Assembly: GCA_004555765.1 (NCBI GenBank)
Contig: SFHG01000044.1
Span: 1 to 19,356, forward strand
Length of the DNA: 19,356 bases
Direction of reading: 5' to 3'
DNA from: Bacteroidales bacterium
Lineage (GTDB): Bacteria; Bacteroidota; Bacteroidia; Bacteroidales; Porphyromonadaceae
The notes below the pieces were generated by a model. It made no database searches and was not told the DNA's origin. It saw only the letters and a program-made list of their open reading frames with translations. The position numbers and the translations under genes are program-made. This document shows positions 8,701-16,514 of the stretch, piece after piece; position 1 is the first letter of the stretch; each line of letters begins with the position of its first letter.

Positions 8701-10465
8701 TAAAGCAGGTCTCCAAGCCGAAGCCGCCGTCACAATGGAAGACGTCAAAGTGGTCGACCTGAAGTACTATCAGTCATCCGCAAAAGGCGCAGAGCCCCTC
8801 ATCGCACTCTCTTTGGATCGTTTCCCGCTCGAAAAGGCTAACCCCTTCCTGCCTCGCGAGGTCTTCACTCTCTCCGGTCTTGCGTCGGGTGAAGTGACAA
8901 ATTACGACGAAGCCATTCTCTCCGGAGACCTCTCTAAGGCGCAACGGAAACCTATGCTCGGCTACGTCCAGATATCCAAGGGAGACGTCTTCGTGCCTAT
9001 GCTCAACGAGACCTACCGTATGGACTCCAAACGCATCGACATCAGGGACGGTTTTGTCAGCCTCAAGGACTTCGGCTTCAGTGCCAATGGTCAGCGCCTC
9101 TCCACGGAAGGGACCGTGGGACTCTCCGGGAGGTATCCCATCGATCTCCGGATACAGACCCGCGGGATGACCATCCTTGATAGCAAACCCTCCAAAGATG
9201 CGCTCTTCTACGGTCTTGTGAACGCAGACCTCAACCTCGTGGCACGGGGTTCCGCCGATGCCCTGGATCTCTCCGGCTACATCGGGATATTGGGTTCGAC
9301 GCGGGTGACCTACGCTGCTCCACAGAGTAAGCTTGAGAGCAAAAACGGCTACAATGACCTGGTGCGGTTTACGGATTTCTCGGACACCCTTTTCGTCGTC
9401 AATAAGCAAATCAATACCGATTCGCTGGTTTTGGGTGGCGCCAATGTCGACTTCAACGTCCACATCGATCCGGCTGCGGAAATCACCCTGCTCCTTGCTT
9501 CGGATGGCGGAAACAAGGTGCGGGCAAAAGGCGGTGGTGACCTCCGCTTCAAGATGCCGCCTTACGGAGAGATGCAGCTCACCGGAGCCTACAACATCGG
9601 CTCGGGCACCGTAAACCTCAAGCTCGACCCCATCAGCAAAAGCTTCGTCATCGACGAAGGCAGTTCGCTCGTATGGACCGGCGAAATCCTCAAGCCCGAG
9701 ATTAATTTCAGCGCCACCACGAGGGTCAACAGCCACGTCTCCACGTCCGGCGAAAACGCCCGTACCGTAGCCTTCGATGTCTCCGTCATCGCCGAAAATA
9801 CACTCGACAAACTCAAGCTCCGCTTCCGAACAAAGGCACCGGAGGATCTCGCCGTCACCAATCAACTCCTTGCAATGAATGAGCAGGAGCAGACACGCCA
9901 GTCCGTGATGCTTCTCACCACGGGCCAATTCATCGGCAGTGGAGCGGGTTCATTCGCAATCGGGAAGGACTCCGGTAACGTCTTCGGCAACGTACTCTCC
10001 TCCTTCCTCACCTCACAGATCAATTCGTTTGCCGGAGATGCACTGGATGCCCAGATCAACTTCGGCATCAACGATGCCACGACAGCAGAGGGAGCGGGTA
10101 CGAATTACTCGTATTCCATCGCCAAAAGTTTCTTCAACGACCGCATTCGTGTCGTAGTGGGGGGCAAAGTGATGACGGGTGCCGCCGCATACGGGATGGA
10201 GCAGACGTTTATCGACAATATGAGCCTGGAGTATCAGTTGGATGAAGCCGGTATGCATTACCTCCGCCTATTCCACAACCGGAACTTTGAGAATCTCCTT
10301 GATGGCGAGGTCACGGAGACCGGTCTCGGCTACGTGATGCGCCGGCGCTTCAACGCCCTGAGGGATCTCTTCGACATCAGGGGGTTGAAAGCCGATCCCC
10401 TCAAGCTGCCCGGATCATCTACTCCCAAAGATTCCCTTCCTTCCTCCTCCCCCGCACAAAAATGA
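5702..10465 (+). CDS. tamB: TamB-like translocation and assembly module protein (inner-membrane anchored, periplasm-spanning)
   Basis: TamB proteins are AsmA-like bridges anchored in the inner membrane. They partner with an Omp85 protein and are linked to outer-membrane protein assembly and phospholipid transport. This one has 1,587 residues. A charged cytoplasmic head with GRKKKR is followed by one membrane helix at about 37-62 (LAWLGGIIGGIFLLLVLVTF), then a long beta-rich repeat region full of alternating hydrophobic strands. The C-terminal DUF490/TamB domain includes LAVTNQLLAMNEQEQ and LLTTGQFIGSG. The end (NRNFENLLDGEVTETGLGYV) is typical of Bacteroidetes TamB. I chose the ATG at 5702 because it gives a basic head directly before the helix. 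The open frame reaches back to 5432, but that extension crosses the promoter and has no coding look. The stop overlaps the tamL start by ATGA, so the two are translationally coupled. Confidence 0.93.
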   Translation: MKEESEEKTVTPEAEGHGALSPDQETGRKKKRTVLGRVLAWLGGIIGGIFLLLVLVTFLLYIPAVQTYIVNLTLSRMEATLGMNIHAGRVDIRFPAKIRINDVIGLDQKGDTLAVVGSLTASLSLLPILQGSDLPIGGIGLEGAKLDYGFPNDSLFIKGHIGEVKGDFFSYKITDQVMSLSNISLKDGDVSVVVLVDTVPKPDTGEKSKLVIFIDDAKIENVRGRFSTSPDSLIVDAYILDADIKSGEVNIANQYYQAGHLGLKGLVRKAGPAIDFLPLPWRVEADGDEVRYGGAEDVHGRINHLVYELGDGWAVTDASFSVDKDKDHLVAKDLDVSLIGSRLRGDADIPFDKWIPAKKGNASFDLSGHILAKELERFVGNVEGYPSEPIDVTLKGVGSIDGEVKAAASVRHENLIDLTIDGKVVSLFDSIGRRVSGRYDLRTKAGTMDAIRRFLDAQSGKPGKYSWNVPGGMELKGDVSLGGDKVRADFLLDAVRGGVGGKGEYGLKSEAYTADLNFRNLDLEQFMPGDTLGIITGSLVANGRGTDFFAKSTKSDFLLKFDSLLYKDQIFRDVRLEGALAENHLVAAVDADHEALRMNTLVNALLLKDNTDISVTLEVDTVVPSKLGLKSDVIRGAHFRLMSDLRTDFKERYDFTGRVEDFLVQTDKALISPTDTYITADTDTEKVTAEIKSGDLLLSLDVQNGLKDFTKRLGKVAEVVSKSLKDSIAEKIDLAAWMPYYPTMNLSFEMGRNNALRNYLDQIRIGAQSARLSLSSITGEGLKGEGFVKMFQKDTLRIDGLDLVMNQDSNFFYAVATAHKERFRNQAPFDILVSLTSNVRRSEANVSWLDDKGKDYMRFGLGVWNSPSGDIKLDFTPEPIVLAYNSLTVEGENYVLLPKGNRMHIRADMRLRSSGGGEVYLHDEPNEEGHLLKVDIRGLKLSGLEGIQFLPQFDGLLTADAEWLQTDGGSMYTLDGGLTDFFFKKKEIGDLLLSGVARQGKAGLQAEAAVTMEDVKVVDLKYYQSSAKGAEPLIALSLDRFPLEKANPFLPREVFTLSGLASGEVTNYDEAILSGDLSKAQRKPMLGYVQISKGDVFVPMLNETYRMDSKRIDIRDGFVSLKDFGFSANGQRLSTEGTVGLSGRYPIDLRIQTRGMTILDSKPSKDALFYGLVNADLNLVARGSADALDLSGYIGILGSTRVTYAAPQSKLESKNGYNDLVRFTDFSDTLFVVNKQINTDSLVLGGANVDFNVHIDPAAEITLLLASDGGNKVRAKGGGDLRFKMPPYGEMQLTGAYNIGSGTVNLKLDPISKSFVIDEGSSLVWTGEILKPEINFSATTRVNSHVSTSGENARTVAFDVSVIAENTLDKLKLRFRTKAPEDLAVTNQLLAMNEQEQTRQSVMLLTTGQFIGSGAGSFAIGKDSGNVFGNVLSSFLTSQINSFAGDALDAQINFGINDATTAEGAGTNYSYSIAKSFFNDRIRVVVGGKVMTGAAAYGMEQTFIDNMSLEYQLDEAGMHYLRLFHNRNFENLLDGEVTETGLGYVMRRRFNALRDLFDIRGLKADPLKLPGSSTPKDSLPSSSPAQK

Positions 10466-12783
10466 CACCCTTTCGCAAAACACGACTTTTCATTCCTCTC
10501 TTCATCCTGTTTTTGGCGGGGTGCGCCGTCGAGAAATACATTCCGGAAGGCGAATATTTCTACACCGGCACAAAAATCAACTACAAGGACAAAGCCGAGC
10601 CCGCACCGGGTGGCGACCTCGCAAAGGCCGACCTCACGAAGGTACTCGGCTACAAGCCCAATGGCTCTGTCTTCGGGAGTAGCAGCATCAGACTGCCTTT
10701 CACCTATCCCTTCTGGATCAATCAAAATATGAAAGACTCCAAGACGGCACTCGGCAGGTGGATCTACAAACGTTTCGGCTCGGAACCCATACTCGTCTCC
10801 TCAGTGACTCCCGACCTTAGGGCGAAGATAGGCAATCAGCTACTCCGCGAGTATGGCTACTTCTCATCTACGGTGACCCCTCAAGTGGTGCTTCAGGGAA
10901 GGGACTCCGTTTCTGCCAAAGTGGCGTATGACGTGACGTTTGGTCCCGTGATGCTCATCGATTCCATCCGGTACAGCTTGCCCGCTTCTCTTGGGGACAG
11001 TCTCGACCTCTTTGCTCCCCAAAATAGGTTGATCAAGAAAGGCGACCCGTTTGGGGTTCTGGCGTTGGAAAACGAGAGAATCCGTATATCTTCTGCTTTG
11101 AGAGACAGAGGGTACTATTTCTTCACCCCGGATCTCATCCGGTACAGTGCCGATACACTGCAAGTCCCGGGCAGGGCACAGCTCATCGTCGGGATGTCGG
11201 ACAAGGTGCCCCCCGAAGCCTATGAGCCTTGGAAAATAGGCACCGTCACGGTCGACCTCAACCCACAGGACCGTCTGCAACGATTCACCGACTCCCTCGA
11301 CTACAAGGGTCTGCACCTGCGCTTTGCCGAACAGCGCCCGCCCGTCCGACCCGGCACGCTCGCCAATGCCGTCAAAATAAAGTCGGGCGAACTCTATCAC
11401 CACGGCAGGCAGGAAGCGACCCTCGTGGCGCTCTCCGACCTCAATGCTTTTGCCTACAGCAGCATCAATTATACCCCGAGAAGGCTGCCCTCGGGCGAAA
11501 AACTCCTCGACGTCCTCGTCTCTGCTACGCTTGACCAACGCTACTCCACGGAACTGAATGCCGTGTACAAGTTCAAGAGCAACAATCAGACCGGCCCCGG
11601 TCTCGGCTTCACGCTGAACCGTAAGAATGTATTCGGCGGAGGGGAGCTCCTCTCTCTCGAAGCCCGTGGCAGCTACGAGTGGGAGACCCGCCGGTCTGCC
11701 ACCGACAGGAAAACCACCTTCGGAATCAATTCGTATGCCTTTACCCTCACGAGTGCACTCACGTTCCCGAAGCTGCTCTTCCCCTGGCTCTACTCCCGTG
11801 ACTTCTCTTACCCCAACCACACCAGGCTCGCCCTTAGCGGGACGATTCTTAACCGCAGCAACTTCTATGGGCAGGCACAGTTCTCGGGCGAGCTCTCCTA
11901 CCGTTTTGAGCCGAGGTCCAACATCCGCCATACCATACAGCTCCTGAGCCTTACTTACAACCACATGCTCTACCGGACGGATCGTTTTGACGAAGCCATT
12001 GCCCAAAACCGCGGTCTCGGGCTCTCGTTCCAGAACCAATTCATCCCGCAGATCACTTACCTCTACAATTACGAGTACCAAGACCCGCTCTCCCGGCATT
12101 TCCTCTCCCTTGATGCCTATTTCGCCGAAGCGGGAGGAGCACTCTCCCTTTTCTATAAAAGAGACCCCGAAGTCCGGTACCAAAACCACCGTTTCCTCCG
12201 CGCTCTCTTTGCTCAGTTCGTCAAAGGCTACGGAGAAGTGAGGTACGCGTACAAGTTCTCGTCAAACTTCACCCTCGCTTCCCGTTTCTATGGCGGCGCC
12301 ATCTACAGCTACGGCAATACCGGAGTGGCACCCTACACCGAACAGTTCTACGCCGGCGGTGCCAATTCCCTGCGCGGGTTTAACGTCCGCAGTATTGGGC
12401 CCGGTGCCTACACCCCCGAAGTAGAACTGCCGCTCTCCTTTCTTGACCGCACGGGCGATATGCGCCTCGAAGCCAACATCGAAGCCCGGTATAAAGTCAT
12501 CGGCGACCTTGAGGTGGCAGCGTTTGCCGATGCCGGAAACATCTGGCTCCTCAGACCGACGGAGGACAAACCCGGGGGAGAATTCAATGGCAAGTATTTT
12601 CTCAAAGACGTCGCACTCTCCACAGGGCTCGGCATCCGCTACGACCTTTCGTTTCTCGTGCTTCGCCTCGACCTCGGTATCGCTCTGCACCGTCCCGACA
12701 GATCCGACGGTGCGTATTTCAATACTTTTGGCACGCCCCAGCTGCCTTTCGCCCTCCACCTCGCCATCGGTTACCCCTTCTAA
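10462..12783 (+). CDS. tamL: TamL: TamA-like Omp85 outer-membrane lipoprotein
   Basis: Omp85-superfamily barrel that acts with TamB. In Bacteroidetes the TamA equivalent carries a lipid anchor and has been called TamL. The signal peptide ends in the lipobox LAGC (Cys21), followed by AVEKYIPEGEYFYTG, the typical N-terminal start of this family. The middle region (about 100-330) is POTRA-like, with repeated short beta/alpha patterns (for example LLREYGYFSSTVTP and SALRDRGYYFFTPDL). The C-terminal half is a D15/surface-antigen barrel. Its key loop-6 motif is present as SLRGFNVRSIGPG with R638-G639-F640, and the protein ends in LHLAIGYPF. At 773 residues its length is normal. The start codon overlaps the tamB stop (ATGA), the strongest kind of operon evidence. 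A palindrome lies 93 bp after the stop. Confidence 0.93.
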   Translation: MTPFRKTRLFIPLFILFLAGCAVEKYIPEGEYFYTGTKINYKDKAEPAPGGDLAKADLTKVLGYKPNGSVFGSSSIRLPFTYPFWINQNMKDSKTALGRWIYKRFGSEPILVSSVTPDLRAKIGNQLLREYGYFSSTVTPQVVLQGRDSVSAKVAYDVTFGPVMLIDSIRYSLPASLGDSLDLFAPQNRLIKKGDPFGVLALENERIRISSALRDRGYYFFTPDLIRYSADTLQVPGRAQLIVGMSDKVPPEAYEPWKIGTVTVDLNPQDRLQRFTDSLDYKGLHLRFAEQRPPVRPGTLANAVKIKSGELYHHGRQEATLVALSDLNAFAYSSINYTPRRLPSGEKLLDVLVSATLDQRYSTELNAVYKFKSNNQTGPGLGFTLNRKNVFGGGELLSLEARGSYEWETRRSATDRKTTFGINSYAFTLTSALTFPKLLFPWLYSRDFSYPNHTRLALSGTILNRSNFYGQAQFSGELSYRFEPRSNIRHTIQLLSLTYNHMLYRTDRFDEAIAQNRGLGLSFQNQFIPQITYLYNYEYQDPLSRHFLSLDAYFAEAGGALSLFYKRDPEVRYQNHRFLRALFAQFVKGYGEVRYAYKFSSNFTLASRFYGGAIYSYGNTGVAPYTEQFYAGGANSLRGFNVRSIGPGAYTPEVELPLSFLDRTGDMRLEANIEARYKVIGDLEVAAFADAGNIWLLRPTEDKPGGEFNGKYFLKDVALSTGLGIRYDLSFLVLRLDLGIALHRPDRSDGAYFNTFGTPQLPFALHLAIGYPF

Positions 12784-12875
12784 CCAATAAAAATAGGTTC
12801 CCCACTGCTCTGCCCTCAAGTTGCGAAAAGGTAGGCCTTACGACAGACGGAGCATTACTCTTCCTAAGCAGCCTA

Positions 12876-12921
12876 AGACGAGACACGTACCGAGAAAATC
12901 TTCTCGGTACGTGTCTCGTCT
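12876..12921. repeat. Perfect 21-bp-arm palindrome (hairpin repeat, copy B1)
   Basis: The left arm 12876-12896 (A, then GACGAGACACGTACCGAGAA) and the right arm 12901-12921 (TTCTCGGTACGTGTCTCGTC, then T) are exact reverse complements around the 4-nt loop AATC. It lies 93 bp after the tamL stop. Neither side has a T-run, so a standard intrinsic terminator is doubtful. A hairpin this stable would still protect or end transcripts, or could be a REP-like element. It is related to copy A at 5531-5563. Confidence 0.85.
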
Positions 12922-12935
12922 CCCTGTCATACAGA

Positions 12936-12953
12936 CCAAGAAAATCTTCTCGG
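12936..12953. repeat. Half copy of the same palindrome core (copy B2)
   Basis: CCAAGAAAATCTTCTCGG differs from the core at 12890-12907 (CCGAGAAAATCTTCTCGG) by one base in 18. It is followed by CCCGACCGGGAA, whose CGACCGGGAA also occurs at 5531-5540 in copy A. This supports a family of repeats around tamBL rather than a one-off hairpin. Confidence 0.6.
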
Positions 12954-12999
12954 CCCGACCGGGAAACAGTTCGGAGTCAGGAGAAAGACGTTACAGTTC

Positions 13000-13090
13000 G
13001 CACCCTGTGCAGCAGTCGCGACCTTATGCGACTTCTGCCGGGGACACACTCTGTGCTCCCTCTTATTACCGCGACCTTTGCACAGGGCGC
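13000..13090. repeat. Long-range inverted repeat with inner direct repeat
   Basis: GCACCCTGTGCAG (13000-13012) pairs with TTGCACAGGGCGC (13078-13090), 11 of 13 positions being Watson-Crick and one of the others a G-T wobble. The arms enclose 65 bp that hold two copies of CGCGACCTT (13017-13025, 13070-13078). It could be an RNA fold, a degenerate element end pair, or chance in GC-rich spacer. No transposase or target-site duplication is visible. Confidence 0.4.
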
Positions 13091-13190
13091 ACCCTATGCC
13101 CCCGCTGCTAACTACTGACTATCCGAACTACTAACTATGCATGGCATGCCGACAGGAGATACGGACTAAAGGAATGTCTCCTTTAATTTA

Positions 13191-13223
13191 TTCTGCAATT
13201 AAGCTATTATTTCGTAACTTTGC
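13191..13223 (+). promoter_or_regulatory. Bacteroidetes-type promoter for the second sus operon
   Basis: TAACTTTG followed by C (13215-13223) matches the TAnnTTTG -7 element closely. The -33 element is weaker (TTCTG at 13191-13195), suggesting that an activator may help. The start point would be near 13229, giving a leader of about 150-200 nt before the signal-peptide ORF. The leader has a purine run, AAAGGAGGG (13242-13250), far from any start codon, and a small stem at 13261-13285 (AAATA...CGC-TTTT-GCG...TATTT). Confidence 0.65.
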
Positions 13224-13378
13224 CCCCTAAAATCACACACCAAAGGAGGGCTTAAATCAGAAATAGACGCTTTTGCGCATTATTTCCGAAATCTCTGAAC
13301 CTTTGGGCTGACAGTTCCACAACTCAAGATAAATCAATTTCATTTACTTAAACTTTATATTTAGTTCGGTCTCTATTT

Positions 13379-13585
13379 ATGATCAATAAACCAATCAACA
13401 TCGGTTCAAAGGTGCATCACAAGCCTTTTCCGATGAAAGAGACGGCGGCGTGCATCGCACTGCTTTTCGGCGGTGCCCTTGGGATGCCCACAGTGGCCTC
13501 CGCTGCGGCGCATAGCGCGTATACACATACACACACGGACGCACTGAGCGGCGCACTACAGAAGACCCCACAAAAGGTACGATGA
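13379..13585 (+). pseudogene. Detached N-terminal fragment (signal peptide) of the second SusC-like gene
   Basis: A 68-codon frame just upstream of, and overlapping by ATGA with, the SusC body in another frame. Starting at the inner ATG 13433, it gives a textbook signal peptide: MKETAA, a hydrophobic core CIALLFGGALGM, and a cleavage site near ASAAAHS. It then continues to QKTPQKVR and a stop. SusC proteins commonly read ...QKVRGTVTD... after the signal, so the fragment ends just where the regulatory domain should begin. The downstream frame resumes with KGTMTDIDGNF, which is the end of that domain's first half. The likely event is an internal deletion that changed frame, separating export signal and transporter. 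A true separate small protein is less likely. ATG 13379 versus 13433 is undecided. Confidence 0.65.
13521..13536. repeat. Short AC/AT dinucleotide tract inside the signal-peptide ORF
   Basis: Eight dinucleotides (AT AC AC AT AC AC AC AC), with an uninterrupted (AC)4 at 13529-13536. Loss of one AC unit would join the signal-peptide frame to the SusC frame without meeting a stop, because the nearest upstream stop in the SusC frame (TAG at 13513-13515) lies before the tract. The tract is short for a slippage switch. Confidence 0.5.
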
Positions 13586-16470
13586 CCGACATCGATGGGA
13601 ACTTCAGTCTCCCCGGTGTGAAAGTCGGACAAACCATCGAAGTCGCATACGTCGGCTACGCCACCCGTCAGATCAAGCTTACCGACCAAAACAAGCTTAC
13701 CATCACCCTAAAAGAAGACGAAAAGCTCCTCGACGAAGTCGTTGTCGTCGGCTATGGCACCACCTCTACGCGAAAATCCGTGGGTGCAGTGACCTCACTT
13801 AAAACAGATAAGATTGAAGAGCTCCCATTCACGAATGTGGCTCAAGGTCTGCAGGGACGTACCCCGGGGCTCGTCATACAAGGGCAGAGCGGTGCTCCCG
13901 GGTCTCCCGTAACGGTTTCCATCAGAGGGGGTGGTACGCCCCTCTACATCATTGACGGTGTGATACGTAATGCCAGTGACTTTAATGCGCTCACAGCTTC
14001 AGACATCGATAAAATTAGCGTTCTGAAAGACGCAAGTGCCACGGCGGTGTATGGATCTCGTGCGGGAGACGGTATCATTATGGTAACCACAAAGAGAGGA
14101 CGCTCCGGCAAACTAAACATTCAGTACACCGCCGATGTCAGTGCATCCCGACCCGCCATCTTTCCGGATAAGATGAATGCCTTGGAGTATGTGACCGCCG
14201 TGAATGACGCCGCCAAGTACGATGGCATCGCCAAACCCATCTACACGGAAGAACAAATAGAGAAGATCAGAACGGGCAGCGACCCCTACGGCAGAATCAC
14301 CGCAAATACAGACTGGCACGATCTGGCTCTGAATAAGTATGCCATAGGCACGAGACACAATCTCTCCCTCTCCGGCTCCAGCGATAACGGACTCTCGTAT
14401 TTCGCATCCGCCGGATACCTCAGCCAGAATTCGCTCTTTAAGATGAAGCACAACAACCATTACGAACGCTTCAATATGCGTAGCAACGTCACGGCGAGGT
14501 TCGAAGAAACCGGGTTGGAACTCTCTCTGAATGTAGACGGAGCCGTGGAGCAGAAGAGCCCGACCGTGTGGGGTGACTACACAGTGTGGAGTCAGCTGCA
14601 GAACGTAAAGCCCAACTATGCAGCGTTTAACCCCGATGGCACCTACTCTTCCATCTCCATACACCCGCTCGTAATCCTGGACAAGCTTGCGGGCTATGAT
14701 AATGAACGCGACAAGCACTTTAACGTCCAACTAAATGCGAAGTGGGATATTCCTTATGTGAAGGGACTCACAGTGGGAGCTCTCGGGAATATCCGTTATG
14801 GAGATTGGAATAACAAAGTATTCCAAACTAAAGCTCCTCAGTTTCAACCCAACGGAGAGAAAGTGCCTTATGACTCCAATTCCTTGCGTTTGAACTATGC
14901 CACCAGCACTCAGAAATCACTGGACTTTAACGTGATATACGCAAGGGAGTTCGGTAACCACAGCTTTGAAATCCAAGGCGTGACCTCCTACTTCCGTGAG
15001 GACGGCAGTTCGTTTTGGGCAAGCCGAGAAAAGTACCAGTCCCCGCTCTTTGACCAGCTCTTCGGCGGCGACCCGGAAACTCAGAAAAATGATGGCTCTG
15101 CATATGAGCTCGCGCGTATGGGTTACGTAGGGCGTCTGAAATACGACTACGCGTCCAAATATATGCTGGAATTCAACTTCCGTGTGGATCAGTCTGATAA
15201 CTTTCCGCCATCCAACCGCACCGGCTTCTTCCCATCAGCCGGTTTAGCGTGGGTGATCAGTTCGGAACCCTTTATGCAGTCTCTGACCAAAGACGGCTAC
15301 CTCAGTTTCTTCAAGCTTCGGTCCAATTTCGGGATTGTGGGTCTCGAAGGAGGTGACCGATACGGGTACATGCCCACCTACAACCTCATCTCCCAGTCTT
15401 GGGTAATAGATGGCAAACTAGTTACAGGCTTCAGAGAAGGTAGCCTGGTGTCAGATAATTTTACCTGGTACACCAGACAAGTCTTTGACTTGGGTGCGGA
15501 TGCCACCTTCTTGAATGACCGCCTCTCCCTTATGCTGGACTATTACTATTACCGAACCACCGGATACCTCATTTCCCCAAAGAGCCGATACACAACCCCA
15601 CTCGGTAAATCTTTGCCGCAGGTAAAGAGTCAGAGTGCTCACAGACGCGCCGGACTTGAGGCCTCCCTGAGGTGGAAGGATCGTGCCGGTGACTTTAATT
15701 ATGACCTGGGCTTCAATTTTACCACCTTTAATGAGCTCTGGGAGAAGAATGAAGCAGAACCGGAAAGCGATCTGAAAGATCCAAACAAGCGCATCACGCA
15801 CGTGAAAAACTACTATGGCAGAGCGTATAAAACTAACGGACTATATCAGGACATCGATCAGATTCTCAATAACCCACGCAGAGAGTCCTCACGTGAGTTG
15901 AAGCCCGGAGACATCTTCTTGGTGGATATGAATGGCGACGGGAAAGTGGACGGCGAAGACTTTCAACGCATCGGACAGCCTACCTTCCCCGCCTTCAGCT
16001 ACGGCTTCGATTTCAATCTCGAATACAAAGGCTTCTTCCTGGATGCACTTTTCCAGGGCACCGGATCCCGTTACCGTCAGCTACGAGAATTTATGAGGGG
16101 CACGAATACCGAGTACATCACCTACAGCTTCCAGACAGATTATTGGACACCCGAGAACAGAGGCGCGGCTTTCCCCAGGCTATCCACCATTCAGAACGTG
16201 AATTCGGGTAATAACTATACGGTTTCAAGTGACTTCTGGTACCGTGATGCGGCTTACCTCCGTCTGAAGTCCTTCCAGTTTGGATACGATTTCACGAAAC
16301 TGCTCAGAGACGTCAAAGGCATCTCAGGCGCGAAGCTCTCTCTTGCGGGCACCAATGTCCTTACTTTCTCCAAAGTAAATGAGTTCTTTGACCCCGAACT
16401 CAATGACGATGCCGGATACGCATACCCGCCACAGAAGACCTTTTCGGTCATTCTGAACCTGTCATTCTAA
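13582..16470 (+). pseudogene. SusC/RagA-like TonB-dependent transporter, body in frame but lacking in-frame signal peptide
   Basis: The frame encodes 962 residues: the end of the carboxypeptidase-regulatory-like domain (MTDIDGNFSLPGV, VAYVGYATRQIKL), the SusC linker LLDEVVVVGYGTTSTRKS, a plug (PLYIIDGV, ISVLKDASATAVYGSRAGDG), and a full barrel ending in FSVILNLSF. An EF-hand-like loop is intact: D782-x-N784-x-D786-G-K-V-D790-x-x-D793, then RIGQPTFPAFSYG. Everything from the linker onward looks functional and free of stops. What is missing is an in-frame signal peptide and the first part of the regulatory domain; upstream in this frame there is a TAG at 13513 and no start codon. The ATG at 13582 has a passable AAAAGG about 5 bases upstream, but a start there would leave the barrel in the cytoplasm. 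It is probably a recently damaged gene, an assembly error, or a switched-off allele; the SusD partner is 44 bp downstream. Confidence 0.75.
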
Positions 16471-16514
16471 ACATAAATGACGATTTTACTCAATTTTACT
16501 TCATCCATAAAGAT

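Larger units (their letters stand above)
12784..13378. other. Non-coding stretch between tamL and the second susC-like gene
   Basis: About 595 bp without a supported gene. It contains a perfect long palindrome (12876-12921), a partial second copy (12936-12953), a looser inverted pair about 65 bp apart (13000-13012 with 13078-13090), a short direct repeat CGCGACCTT (13017-13025 and 13070-13078), a promoter (13191-13223) and a leader of at least 150 nt. A 96-codon open frame at 12821-13111 runs straight through the palindromes and resembles no protein family. Confidence 0.7.

Noticed and set aside
5543..12189. Long open frames on the minus strand (for example 5543-6808, 6860-8179, 8774-9928, 10864-12189)
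   Set aside because: They are antisense shadows of tamB and tamL caused by biased third positions. They lack recognisable motifs, while the plus strand gives clear families.
12821..13111. 96-codon open frame downstream of tamL
   Set aside because: It reads through the perfect palindrome and other repeats and has a biased, family-less composition.
13565..13585. Programmed -1 ribosomal frameshift joining the two SusC parts
   Set aside because: The site CCA-CAA-AAG is not a standard slippery heptamer and no clear stimulating structure follows closely. Even if joined, part of the regulatory domain would be missing.
13379..13700. Invertible-promoter or shufflon control of the SusC 5' end
   Set aside because: Known in Bacteroides, but no inverted copy of the 5' end, no flanking inverted repeats around the signal-peptide part and no recombinase are visible here.
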